DNA of 45,988 bases from Lobulomyces angularis (lineage: Eukaryota > Chytridiomycota > Chytridiomycetes > Lobulomycetales > Lobulomycetaceae), in the NCBI GenBank assembly GCA_027604685.1, contig JADHYX010000167.1, positions 1 to 45,988 of the forward strand. Reading direction: 5' to 3'. A model generated the notes under the pieces. It saw nothing but the letters and a program-made list of their open reading frames with translations, was not told the origin of the DNA and did not search any database. Below are positions 1 to 12,998 of the stretch, piece by piece (the first letter of the stretch is position 1; every line of letters begins with the position of its first letter). The position numbers were made by a program, and so were the translations under genes.

Positions 1-1943
1 TCTAAATCAAAAAATTAAATTTTCAACTGCAAAGTAAAACTTACTCTCTCTTTAGCTTACTAAGCACCTCTTCATTAATAACAGAATCTAAACTCATCGC
101 ATCCTTAACAGCTTTTTCGTGGTCTCCATTATAACTTAAAAATAATATATCCCCTTTTAAAAAGTTTAGAATGTCTTCAAATTCTAATTTCTCCAATAAA
201 TTTTGAAGATTTTTTTTTAGTAAGCTGATTGAAAATTTCAAAATGGTTAAAATTGCTCCTTCACTGAATATAATGTCAAAAATTCTAAACACTAGTGGAA
301 AAGGGAAATTATACGCAAATATGGTTAAGAACCATTGGCTTGCTAAAAAACGTTAATTTTAGTAGTTATTTCGTTGAAGACTTACCATACATAGTAGGAT
401 TGATATTATGAGCATTAAAATGTTGATATAACTCTGGTAATAATTTTTTTACCAAAGCTGTATGTTGAAACAGCATTAAATGCAAGCCCACCATCTGTGG
501 TGTAAAAAGACTCCTTAAAGCGTAAGGCCTAAATTGCTTTCCATTAGGCTTATTTGGGTTTGAGTTGAATTTTTGTTCACTTTCTTCCATTAGTCTCACT
601 AAAATACTAAATGTATCAATTTCACTAACCTTTTAAAATCTATTGAGAAACTAAAAGGTAATATAAAACTTAACTTACCTTTTGCATTAGTAGTGGTCCG
701 ACAACAAAGCTGAGTCCTTGACAATATCCAACTTCACTATCATAAATAGAATAGGCTTTTAATATATTGTAAAGCTGCTTCTGACCCTCGCCATTAACAT
801 CCTTAAACATTTCTATTTTAGGAAAAGTTCTTGGTAAATCCCGTTTAATAATTCGATCAAATGGCGAATCTTCTTTTACTAAGTTAGGATAGAGCAATTT
901 CATCCGCTCAGGTTGAGCATCGCACATAATCATCCAAATTTTTGGTCGTAACTCAGTTGGAATACCAGCTCTAACCTACCAATGATAAATTGGTTTAAGA
1001 CACTTCATTTTCTTTACCTTTGTGTGCAGTAGCTGCGGTATTTTATGTAAAATTGAACTATAGTCGTTCATAATGGAATTCCAAAATTCAATATCATCAT
1101 TAGATTGAGGTAAAACGCTACCTTCCGTTATTGCATGTAATGTTTCAGTAGCCGTTCTATACTAGGAAAAAAAAATAATAAAAAATATTTTCACTTAAAG
1201 GAGAAGAGAAAAAAGCTAAATATCATGTTACATTTGGTGCAATTTACTTTTAGCAAAATTTTTTTAATGAAGTAAAAACTTACAGCGCCAGCTTCTGCTA
1301 GTATTGTTTTGGGATTCATTGATAGTTTATGATTTTCTCTTTCCAGCGCTTCTAAAGTTAATTTATGGGATGCATTATCAAGTTCCACTAAAAGGTGTTC
1401 TTGTTTTTGCAGTAACATATTCATATCGAGTACAGATTTTCTATTTTTTGCGGACCGTCGCTTGTAGCTTTCTTCACTAAATTCGTCATCATCTTCTCCT
1501 TCTTCTGCCTCAGAATCTGACTGCTGCTGCATTCCAATCTTCGAAGACTTCAAGAAGGAATTTGTAAACAAAGATCCCCAACCACTTTTTTTTTCAGAAG
1601 AATGTTGCTTTTTATATAAATTGCTGTTTTCGTCAGTTTTCAAACTAGAAGTTCTCTTTGTAAAATTTATTGGCTCCTCAACGGGGGAAACTGGAGAAGA
1701 TACCGTTTCCATAGTAGAATCTGGAGACATATCAAGACCACTGTGCAGTGTAATCAAAGTATCTTCCGGATCAGTTTTTTGCGAGTAGTTAGCATCTACA
1801 AAATTTTAAAATCTTTAATGTTCATAAAAATTTTCAATCATTGGTTAAATTTTACCTATTTGATCTGGCAGGTTTGTATGGAGTTCACAATTTTTGAATT
1901 CGTCTACGTCTATGGAAGTAACATTTGAATCAGTGCCATCCAT
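1..1943 (-). CDS. TBC-domain Rab GTPase-activating protein (partial, runs off left edge)
   Basis: A GAP for Rab GTPases, acting in vesicle traffic. Six exons are visible: 1943-1856, 1795-1284, 1161-1018, 975-679, 629-386 and 342-45, all in one frame (about 528 residues). The N-terminal part is Ser- and acid-rich and looks disordered. The TBC domain follows, with a GIPxxLRPxIW start, the arginine-finger motif in RDLPRTFP, the glutamine-finger motif YCQG, and a SQWFLTIFAYNFP block. Both catalytic fingers are present. It looks nearest to the EVI5/GYP5 type, which usually has a coiled coil after the domain. An in-frame TAA lies at 43-41, but it falls inside a GTAAGT donor at 44, and an acceptor AG sits at 3-2. 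The gene therefore probably continues past the window. The start ATG at 1943 faces the LRRC71-like gene across a 673 bp divergent spacer. Confidence 0.9.
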
Positions 1944-2616
1944 TGTAGATGGGATACTTGTTTAAATAAATTTGTGGTATATTAATCACCTTGTTACACA
2001 AAATGGAATAATCATTTAAGTATAATACGGAACTATATGAAGAATTCATGTGTTTTAATTAATATTTCTATTACATGTATAATTTAAATAGCAGGTGTAA
2101 TATGTGCATAAAATTTACAGTGCCGGATTAGACACAAAATAATTCAGTTTCACTTAACTGATGCTGAAAGCGTAATCAAAAACAAAACAAAAAGTTTACA
2201 GTATAAAATTCAAATTTAACCTTCGCACATTATTGATACCTTATATCATAAAGTTTCCGGTTAATTATGATCTTTTTTTATGGTACTTCCTAAATCTGTT
2301 TCATTCGGAAAAAAAAAAGGTTCATCATCTTCATTCTGCCACTGTTACATTACTTACATAAATTTTTTCCAAGAGAGTGAATCTGGATTCACCTCAATGG
2401 TCCATTTGCTTTTGAATGAAATTAATAAGACTTATCACTCTTCGTTCTTTATCAATTGGTTTAATTGCAATTTGCATAAAAACTAAGTTATTAATTTTAC
2501 ATTTAATCGTATCTATCCCGAATCAATAAAAAACGACTTTTATGCAAAAAAGATAGATTCAAAATTTTTAGATGGTAGCGGAGCTTTAAAATTTTTTTCA
2601 AAAGCTTATTTGGAAA
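1944..2616. other. Divergent intergenic spacer, probable shared promoter region
   Basis: This 673 bp AT-rich stretch separates the head-to-head TBC and LRRC71-like genes. An open frame at 2280-2486 has no recognisable domain and starts with a low-complexity Lys/Ser stretch, so I do not call it a gene. I see no RNA gene or repeat. It presumably holds both promoters. Confidence 0.5.
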
Positions 2617-4832
2617 ATGCTAAATTCTGATGGTGATATTTAATACAATTAAATTATTCTAATTTATTTAAATTCAAACTTTAATTAATGCAGTCCAGGA
2701 ATATTCGGGAAACTTTGAACAAGATTATTTAGAAACATGCAACAGACTACACTACAAACCTATGGCAATATTAAAACTATTAAAGGAGCAGCCATTACCT
2801 CTACCCGCCGCAGTGGCAGCATCAAAAGTAACAGCTGCTCCCCCACCACTTCCTCAAAAATCTTTAAATTCAAGAAAAGAAACAACCGTAGCTGATTTTG
2901 TAAGCATTAACAACACTCAAACTATAGAAAATAGCATCCAAGATAATACCTTATTCATAGCAAATTCTAATAATGCTCAATCTGAAAATTTAATTCAAAG
3001 TCAAATTTTGAACTTAAGTAACAACCAGGAAAATTTAAAAACTTTAGAAACCTTCGAACTGATACCAAAAAAACCATCAAAATACGTTTTTACTCCAACA
3101 ATAGTTTTAATTTCAGATAGCATAAATGCATGTGCAAATCAGCAGGATACAAATGACAGTGCAACAGTAGAGGAAACTGAATTTTTTAAACTATCAATAT
3201 CTGGCTGGAAAGTGTTGGATGGAACAGTGGACGCCATAGCATTGTGTCTCCCTTCTTCTGTTAGTTTAACTACTCTCTCGTAAATAGAAATAAAATATAA
3301 GAATCTTTTTATTTTTAAAACATCTAATTTTATAGTTTTTGGAATTCTGGACTGGACGATACACATTTTCATCAATTAGTTGCCGTATTAAGCTTAACTA
3401 ATATAAAAAACTTATCTCTGGACCAAAACCCTTCTATAAATGAATCAAACTATCATTTACTATTAAATGAAGACTCACAGTTAAAAAGTTTAAGTCTGAG
3501 ATCCAATTTTATCACTGACATAGGTTGCAAATTGATAAGTAACTGTTTAAAAATTAATAGAAATCTGAATAGTTTAAATTTGTGGAATAATAAGATTGGA
3601 AAAGAAGGTGCCGATAGTATCGCTGAGGTAATAGTTTTTTATTTAACAATTTTTTTTTAATTAAAATATTAAATTTTTTTATATAAAGGCCCTTAAAGTC
3701 AATCAGTCCTTATTTTCTTTATCATTAGGAAGAAATCTTGTTGGAGATGATGGAATAGTCTCTTTATGCAAAGTAATTGATAAATTAGTTGGAATTTTTT
3801 AAATTGAAGAAATATTATTAGGTACTTTCCAATTTTCCATTACCCGTTGAAGAATTAGCTTTAAAAAAAAAGTTTCTAGATATGGATAAGTTTAGAAAAG
3901 AACAGGAAGATGTAAAAAAATTTATTAAAGTAAAGAATTTAACAAAAATTCTTAGGAAGCGTCAACTGGTAAAAAAATTCGAAATGCAAGACTTCAAACT
4001 CCTTCGCAACTAGCTGCATTAAGAAAACCTTCAGCTAGACCAAAGGATCAAGAAGATCCTCAACAAGCAACATTGCAAACCAAAAATGGCTCAAAACCAG
4101 AAGGAAATGATTCTCAAAATACTACTAAAAAAGGACAAAAGTTGACCAAAAAGGAAGAATTAGAAAAGAAAAAATTGGAAAGCGCACCAAATAATAATAA
4201 AGACACTGGTAACACTGGAAATAAAAAACCCAATGTTCAGAATAAGAAAAACAGTCCTTTGGCAGGAGGATTAGGTGTTATTGCTGGCGGAAGCAAAGAG
4301 GATTTAAAGAACATTGGAAAAGATAAAAAAAGCGGCAAAGATAAAGGAAAAGGAGGAAAAGTAAAGCAAGATGAAGTGAAAGAAGATGTAGAAGAGGTAT
4401 CTATTTTAAATTATAATTTTAATATTTTAGGTTGCAAATGATGTTGGCACTATGGAACCGATGTTTGAATTGAATGGTCAATACTTTATAATTGGCAATA
4501 GAAGTTTAAATAATCTGAATTTGGAAAAAAATAATTTGAGGGTAAATAGTTTGAAATTAATTATGGACGTCTTAAAAGAACAGGAGTTAAGTCAAGAGAT
4601 TGGATTATTTAGAATAAGTCTTAAGGTATATTATTGAGTATCAACCTAATTTTATTGTTAAAAAAAAAAATCCTAGGATAATAATTTCGAGAAAGAAAAC
4701 CAGTTGTATATTCAGATACAAAACTCGTTAAGTACACGAAATCCTTTCTTAGAGATTCCAACTGAAATTGCTGAAAAAACTGTTTTAGAAAATGTTATTG
4801 AGGGCGGTAGTGAAATTTCAACAGATCTTTAA
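2617..4832 (+). CDS. Leucine-rich repeat protein, LRRC71-like (probable ciliary/flagellar protein)
   Basis: Eight exons give 619 residues: 2617-2632, 2694-3279, 3336-3627, 3689-3772, 3822-3911, 3956-4396, 4431-4625 and 4677-4832. The first coding exon is only 16 nt. After a proline-rich N-terminal part comes a block like ISGWKVLDG, then ribonuclease-inhibitor-type LRRs (LSLRSNFITDIG, LNLWNNKIGKEGA, LSLGRNLVGDDG) and a segment like VLSNFPLPVEE. A long Lys-rich low-complexity linker follows (about residues 350-500), then one more LRR-like segment near the C-terminus. The order of elements resembles LRRC71, a family I associate with ciliated organisms; this is a family-level resemblance recalled from memory. 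Function is unknown beyond a likely structural role. The 3' end converges on the XMAP215-like gene 179 bp away. Confidence 0.72.
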
Positions 4833-5011
4833 TGTAAATTCAAACTATTTTAGGTTATTTAGTCATCGAATAAAAAAATATTTTAAAACTGTAATGGAGT
4901 TGTAGCCTTCACAGTTAGCAATACAATGCAAAAATTTTTTTGTTGACACAGAAAAATTAAAAATTAAAAAATAACTTAATATTATTAAATATTGCAAGAT
5001 ACACTAAGGAA

Positions 5012-8000
5012 TTATTGTTTGCTCATGTTTAATTTCATTTTATTCAACCGTTCTTTCAAAGCTTCATATGATTGAACTTCACCTTCATTCCCTCTTGCCT
5101 GCGAAAAATAAATAATATAAAATCAAAAATCAATTTTTGTTTATGAATATATACTCGTTGCTCCCTTGTCAAAGAACTGCTTTGCGCAAAGTGTGAATCT
5201 GTACTAAGGGGTCGACTCTTACTTTCATTTCTTAAGCTGCTTGACCTAATAATTGTTGGGGAGTCAGAATCTTCTGCAGTTACAGATTGGGACTGTTTAA
5301 AAGCAAAAGTATGTAAATTAACAGGATAGATCAGATGTATTACCTCTCCTCTAAATTTTTGTTGTAACTTTTCTAGTTTTTCTGTATATAAATTTGTGAT
5401 TCTTGCTAAAAATTTATTTAAGGGAAATTATTAATTAAAACAAAGTGCTTCTATATTTATTTTACGGATTTGAGAAGTGGTTTCATGGCTCCGACTGGGG
5501 GAGGCTGCTTTATAAAATTAATTCAATTCCTAAAATTAGACACACTTACCAATCATAGAGGCAGGTCTTTCCCTTTTGAATGGCATAGAGGTCATTGCTG
5601 TTACTGATGAAGTCATGGAAGTTCCATGCTTTACTGAAGATTCTTCATCTGCCAAAGCTTTCAATCCTCTTCTTATATACCCTTGAAAGTAGGTTCTGCG
5701 TAATTTACAACAGTAAGTTCAAAAATTAAAAAATTAAAAACCAAGTTTACCCAGTACTGCAGATAAACTCTTCTATCAAATTTTCAACCATGCGAGATGT
5801 CCCGAAATTGGTTTGGAAGACATATAACTCGCTTATTCCCTGTTTCGTTAAATTTTTATCTCGAATCTTATCGAAAATCTCAGCTAATTCCCTCTTTGCA
5901 TCATCTTCACTCAAAAATCTGTCTGTTGTAATGGCTATTTCAGTACTGTACACATCTGCTGAATCATCCACGGCAGACAATGCTTCTTTTTTTGAAGTTG
6001 CTGGTATTGAACTTTCAGTTTGAGCTGTGACCATTCCACCAAGTTTAACTTGCGGAACTGGTGATGTTTTTTCGTTTTTTTTCCTAGAAGCCTCAACCAT
6101 ACTTTTTAAGTAAGCAACGGCGGTACTGAAAAATAATTTGGTTATTTGGCAAAAAAACCCATATCATTTACCTAGTGTGTACATCGGGTATAAGCTCTAA
6201 ATGCTCAAAAACATTGTCACCTAGCAAGGTCGCAAACTCATGTAGAATAGTTTTTATTGTACGCAGAGGCATATCCGCTTGGGGAATCAATTTTTCAGTT
6301 GCTCGCCGTTTCCATTCATTTGGGGGTGATGATACCAAAAAATTGTGCACATCCAACAACAGTTGGTTTATCCGCAAGGTTTTACTTTGAACCAGCTGAG
6401 GAATAATTTTTGTTAACTTCCAGAGGCATTTCATAACCAATTCTACGTATTTGGACTGCCTTGAAATTTCATCAGGCCTGCAATCTTTTAACAATTGTGA
6501 CGATGTATCAAGGATTTCAAGCAGAACGCTAAAATCAAAATATTTCTAATGGAACTGCTTATAACACATACCTAAAGGTGTCATTACGATCACAACTTTC
6601 TAAAATTCTAACCATTAACACATTTACAGCTTTCGTAAGTTGAGACGAATTTTCAATTTTATCTATATTTTTATCTAATAATCTGTTTATCAGCTCCTTA
6701 ACACATTGGTGTAATAGTTCTCTGCTGAGCAACTTTGCTAATTTTGAGTTGGAAAACAACTGTACAAGCATGTTTACTAAATGTTTGCAAAGCCTAGATA
6801 TAGCAGGGTTAGAAATATCTGCAGCAGTGAATGCAATTCTAATTTGCAGAGTAATTGATCTAACAATATCATCTATATGAGGTTCTAAACTTTCAGGTGA
6901 AGTACTAAGCGCCTTTTCTAAGTTCTTCAACGCCGTAATACTTATGTCTGGGTCGGTATCGGTAACTTGATTTATGACAAAATCTAGCATGTTATTTTCG
7001 CTTTCTAGGGAATAAGTGGATCTACCAACAAAATTACTATCACTAGCTGCAACAACAGTTTTAGAATTTGGAAACTCAAATTTTTCAAAATCTAAGCTAA
7101 ATTCATTTTTAATAGAACTTTTCGGCGACTCTCTTCCGAGGTTTGGCAAATCTCTGATATTTTCAGGCGCAGAGATTCTTTGTGAAAATTCTACATTTTC
7201 AGTCTCTAAAACCTCATTTTTTTCATTGTTGTTTGAAAAAGAATGTGATTGTGATGGTTGAGGCATTCTTTTAAACTTTTCTTCCAATAAACTTTTATCT
7301 TTATCTGCAATTCGCCCAATATATTTAAAAACCTGTTCTCCTCCAACCAAAACATAGGCTTGGGTAACAACATTTATGGCACTGTTTCTCACTCCTGCGT
7401 CTCTATCGGCAATTTGTGCTGCTACAATAGGAAAAGCTTTAGATGGGCTTCCACATACACTTAATCCATTACGTTGAATAAGAGTGGCTAGCTCCTCCAA
7501 ACACTCTATTCGTGTTCTAGCATTTTTTGACTCTAGTCCTTTTAAAATATATGCAAACATTTTGCTGGCAGGATAAATTCGGCAAAACTGCTTCATAATT
7601 CCTCTAATTTTTAATCTCATTGTCTCTTTACTATCACCCGCCTTCAGTTAAAAAAAAGGTCTGTCAGCTGCAATCAAAATTTTAACTATACCTTATTTAT
7701 AAAAAAAGGCAAAAAGGAAGAGGCTTCATATTCTGTCAGATGATATCCTACATCATCTAAGACACTTATCAGGCCTTCTAATAGCTCCAGGCATTTTATT
7801 AACATACTGGTATTGGTATCAAAAAACCTTAAAGTCACATACTTGAATATTAAGTCAGCATTAGCAACATATCTTGATTGCAGTTCTTCTAGTGTAATTC
7901 CAAAAATTTCTTCCAGACTCTCTTTACTGACAAGTGGTTCAATTAAGGTAGAAAGTGCTAGCAAATAATCTTTCTCTCTATACTAAACGTTAAAAAATGG

Positions 8001-11000
8001 AATAATAGACAATAACTAACTTATAATGATTTTCACTAAACATCCAAGATTTTACTTCATTAAAAAAGTTGCCTTCACACTGCTCCTGTAAAAAATTTAT
8101 CAATTCTTTTCTCGGAGATTCAAACACCCATTTATTCATTCCACGATCTTTTTCTCCGCGTAACTCCTTCATTCTGAAATCAGAGGAAAGTATAGGAAAG
8201 CACTTTTTTCCAAGAGGCACTTCCGCATCTTTTTTTTGAGTAGAAAAAATTTGAGAGACATTTCCTGGTTTGGATATTTTTTTAACATTTTTTATTTCTC
8301 CACCAATTTTTGAAACCCCCGATGGTTGGAGTAATTCATCATTAACAGTGTTGGCTTTTATTAAATTTGATGGAGTTCCAGCTCTAATTTTTCCAGTTGC
8401 CACTGTACTTGGTTTAGCCTGTTCAACAAAAGCAAGTATTGCCTGTAATTGACTTCCATGAAAAAATTCAGATGCCCTGTCTTTAACAACAGGGTATCCC
8501 AAAAATTTGACTAATGTTCCCAACAACGTTTGAGAAAACTTTCGAACATCGTTATTTCTATCTTGGAGACAAAGGAATACCGGGTGTAAAATAGGCAAGG
8601 TTTGCTCTTGATCTAATTTAATGCGATCTTGCGACTCACATTCTTCCAATTTTTCTGCACACCACTTTAGTAAGTCTCTTCTAAGTAATGGTTGTTCCAA
8701 CAACAAGGATTGGGAAATAGAAGATATCATATTTTCGAACCCTGAGGCTGTATATATGGAGTCTAACGCCTGGATGGCAGCACCTCGAATTTGTGACTTG
8801 TTTTCACTTAAGCAACTCTATTTTTTCTTCATTAGAAAGTTATTCAAATTTAGCATTATACCATCACTGAAGAGCATATTTGCTTTGAATATTTATCAAA
8901 AGGTTTTCCTACAGAAATTGCTAAAACTGAAAGTATATCTAATGTAATAACAGCTAAGTTTCGATTAGCGTCACCAAGTCTAGCTTTCAACGCCGGTATT
9001 AAGTCATCTAAAAATAAATGTTTGTAAGTAAATAAGTATTTGGTAAAAAAATTAAGTACTTCCTAAATCGGACTTTATTCTTCTATTTGTACTCTCAATT
9101 ATAGCAGATAATTCCTCCAAACCCTCTTTTCTAATTTTCCATTGCACATTGGAAAGTTTCTGTAAAGCAGTTAATTTTTTTATTGTGGAAATAAGATTAC
9201 TTCAACTAGTTCATCAGAGATCTTCGAAGTAATATCAACTCTAGGAAATAAATTGTCTACCATATCTTCCTCTTCGATAACTCTATCGCCACTAGCAGGA
9301 TTCTAAGATATAATGGGTAAGTAAGCTTGTATATTTGTTTTACGTTATGAGATGATGGAACAGAAAGCAATTTAGAAAACCTTGTTGGATTAGGTGGTTT
9401 TTGATTCTCAACTTTTTCAAACTCGGCGTTGATAGTGGAAAGTATACTGGGGTTCATATCCGCAACAAAAATTTTAATTTCTTTAACAATAAATTAAGTG
9501 GCTAAACTTTAAAAAAAAACCTGCGCCAACAAATATCCGTAACGTTTTCAATAAATTAATTGCATTTGTTCTTACAGTTTGATTGTTATTTCCTAAAAAT
9601 ACTTTCGTAAATTCTATTAAGTCCTTTAAGTTTATTCCTTTTGCTCCAAATTCTAATAAAGTTTGTTGAATATAATTCAAACAATCTGCTATCACTTTTG
9701 GTGACTTTTGCTTTTTTACCGTTTCATACACTGCAAAAAAAAAATTGAATTTAATACTATATCAATAACTATTTCATAGTACTCTGTGACAAAACAAAAC
9801 CAAAAGTAGTAGCTTCTGCTAAGGACGCTAAACAGTCGCCGGCAATTTTTTTCACCTTCATATCACCAAGCTTTTCAGTTAAACCTTCACAATACATTAA
9901 TAAAACGAAAGTGAGTTGATACCTGAAATAACTAGCGAAGCTGAGCCAGGAGAACAGGTAAAATTCAAAACACAAAACTTGATAATTTGTAAAAAATTTG
10001 TCATAACTTGAAAATTATTTTCCTTAAAGCCAGGTTTTTTCAACAGTCCTCTAAAAATTAACTCTGCTTCAATATTTCTCACAGAATCAGATTTTAATTT
10101 GTTTAAAAGTAATTGCATTGCTTTTTAATTATAAAATAAAATGACAGTTAAGTTAGACAAATAGTTAGTACCTGCAAGTCTTAATTTCCAGTTGGAGCTT
10201 GAAAGGTCTTGATATCCTTTCAACGCAATAACTGGCGCTGCGGAATCCATTTCTTCATTTCCGCCATCAACAAGTCCAATAGTAGAGTCGTTCTCTTCTA
10301 CGTCGTCTACTTGCATGATTTCATTTAAAAAGTTTTCAGCATCATCATCCGTAAATTTAAATACCAGATCTAAATTATTAATTTTTGAAGATGAAGCTGC
10401 GGAAAAATTTTGTGATGGTTTAGTGGAAGTTGTCTCCTCAGCCTTTTTTTTCGCCAGAATCTAAAAAATTTTTTAATTTTAAAAAAAAAATTGGTTGCAA
10501 TACCTTTTTGGAACCTGTGGCGGATGCTTGTCTTGATTTTGGTTTACCCAGTTGCTTTACAGTTGGTTGCTCCATTGCTATTTTCTGATAAGGTCGTAAA
10601 ATAAAAATACATGCAGCAATATAAATACCTGATTTATATTATTAATAGCCCCTGTATTACTTTTCACAACACCAGGTTTGCCTTTCATAGTTGTTTCCGC
10701 TTTTTCACAAAATTCTTTAATTTTCTGCATTTTAATTGGATCAACTTTTTCCAAGTAAGTATTTAAAATGCTTCTTTCTCCCAAACTCTTTAATAAAGTA
10801 CCTAAACCTTCTGCCGATGCATTTCTGACATTATTATCTCCATCATCTAAATTCTAGCAGACAATACATAAAAATATATATATGTTAATAACAAAATTTT
10901 TTTGATTTTTTATTTTAAACCGTCATCAAATTTTCGATAAATGATTTTAATTCACTTTTTCCAGGAGTTTTTTTAGATAGCTTTAAGCTTCTAATAAACC

Positions 11001-12622
11001 ACATAATGCTCTCTACTTTAACCTGGGGGTTTTTATGAAGGAATGCTGCAGACATATCTTCAGCCAAAGTTTCGTTTATAGTACCATACTTTATATAAAA
11101 CAAATCTTAAAAAATATTTAAAATAATAACAAACTGATGCGAAAACAGCGTCTAACGCACTTCTGACAGCCTCAATAACATTTGTTTTTTTTTCTTTAGA
11201 TCTTTCAATCAATTGCGAGATAACTAAGCCTTTATATTGTTGAAAATTATTTCTTAATCCTTTGGCTATGCAAGTAATGCAGTTGGTAGATAATGTCGCA
11301 ACAACAATATTATTGTCAGCTACTTTCTATAAAAAAATAAAATATTAAAAAAAAGTCAATTAAAATTACCTTTCCCAAAAGTGCAATCAATTCCCCATAT
11401 TTTCCATCTTCAATTTTTGGAGACTGTACGATGGCTAATAAATTCGTTAAAGCTTCTTTGCGCAATTGCCACTTTGGAGAGGCCTTTGAAACAAATATAA
11501 TTTTACAATCAAAATTTTCTAAATGATACCATTTCCTCATAAAACGTCTTAGGTATTTTATCTAAAATCGGCACAGCATCAACAAATTCATAAGGGTCCG
11601 GTGCTTCAGCTACCTCTGCTTCAATATTATCCTGGAATGCGGCTAAAACAAGAATTTAGTTTTTTCAACATTTTCAACTTTTAACTCACAATTTTCGTTT
11701 TTGTTTTGTTGTTCAGACCTAAGAAATCTTTCTGGAGTTCTTTTTTCATTAGGAATTTTTTCAAACTCTTCTGTTAATTCTTTTAATTGCACTGGCTTCA
11801 AGTCACTAAGAAATTGATTCATTGTGTTAGCTCCTAAGTATTTGTAAAGTTCAATTGCCAAAGCAGTTCCTTCAGCTCTGACATTCTTATCTTTGTGGTC
11901 AAATGCTTTTGAAAGTTTATTTAAAATTAGCTTTGGTTGAACAACCTTCACTCCAAAAGCGCGAACTGCTTCCTTTAAAGCAAAAAAACAAGCTGTGGTA
12001 ATTTTGGGATTTTTATGATCTAATCCAGCTATTAAGCACTCCTAAAAGTAACAATATGAAATTTATAAACACCCTCGTAAAAAAGTTATAAAGCTATAAA
12101 GTAAAGTAGGACAATTTTTTTACATACAATAACAGGTTCAGCGGTATCAATTTCAATATACATTAATAAACATTCCAATGTTTTTGCTCTTGTTCCAGCT
12201 CTCATCGAGGCAACACATTTTTCAATTAATAAAGGAACTAGAACTTTGGTTGTTCTACAATTTTTTTTAAAAATTCTGGAAAAAAAAAAAAAAAAAAAAC
12301 CTGTCTGGATGAGGACTATAAGTTATAAAATTTAATAAAGTTTGAATTCCGGTTTCCTGAGCAATCAAATTTGTATCAACTACAATTTTTTTTAAATGTT
12401 CTTGATATTTTTTGTATTCATTTTCACTATCTGCTGGTAAATTTTTAAATATTTTTGCTAACTCTAAGTATGCATGCTGCCTTGCATCCCATTTCTGATT
12501 TTGATAAAAAAATCTAGTTTAAAAATATTTTTGAAATTAATTTATTTGTTAAAAACCTTGTGCACTAATCTCTCCTGTAAGGGGATTGAGTTAAAATCAA
12601 TCTTTTCATTAGCTTCTTCCAT
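5012..12622 (-). CDS. CKAP5: XMAP215/Dis1/ch-TOG family microtubule polymerase
   Basis: A microtubule plus-end polymerase that binds tubulin through TOG domains and acts at spindle poles, kinetochores and growing ends. I traced about 28 exons from ATG 12622 to TAA 5014-5012, giving roughly 2,000 residues, the size of animal CKAP5 (about 2,030). Five TOG arrays of HEAT repeats are visible in order: TOG1 (exons from 12622 to about 11690), TOG2 (about 11530-10630), TOG3 (about 10200-9440), TOG4 (about 9290-8400) and TOG5 (about 7960-7250). A long C-terminal helical domain follows (7000-5750), then a Ser-rich tail ending in LKERLNK. Linker 2-3 is Lys-rich and binds microtubules in relatives. One intron is only 38 nt (9922-9885). 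Budding and fission yeast relatives have two TOGs, so this is the animal-like long form. Confidence 0.95.
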
Positions 12623-12998
12623 AATTTAAAAGAATTACTAGTATTAAGAAAAATTTTGAATTATATAGTTAAAAAATTAAATAATTTTTTTTATAGAAAA
12701 TTTTTTAATTGAAGGAAATATTACCCCTGTTAAAATACAATTTAAAATTATTCTTAATTACTTTGAGATCATTTTTTAAGATTTTTATTATGCATTATTT
12801 CAATTTTAAGAAACGGAAAAAAAATGTATTTCAATTTAAGAAGTAAAATGATTTTTAACATTAATGTATTATTTATAAATCTAATTAAGTGTAAAATATA
12901 ACTAAACAACATCTAAAATAGTTTTATCCAGAAAACTACCAAATAAAATCTTGTATACAAAATAAAGTTTATCACTGCTCCAAAAGTTGAGAGTTCTT
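12623..12998. other. Spacer between HSF 3' end and XMAP215-like 5' end
   Basis: A 376 bp AT-rich spacer between two minus-strand genes. It should hold the HSF 3' UTR and polyadenylation region and the promoter of the XMAP215-like gene. I see no open frame, repeat or RNA gene in it. Confidence 0.5.

Noticed and set aside
2280..2486. 68-codon open frame upstream of the LRRC71-like gene
   Set aside because: No recognisable domain, low-complexity start, and it does not splice in frame to the LRRC71-like exons.
3930..3955. Apparent 26 nt intron in the LRRC71-like gene
   Set aside because: The donor GTAAAA at 3912 gives a 44 nt intron with the same frame, which fits the other introns better.
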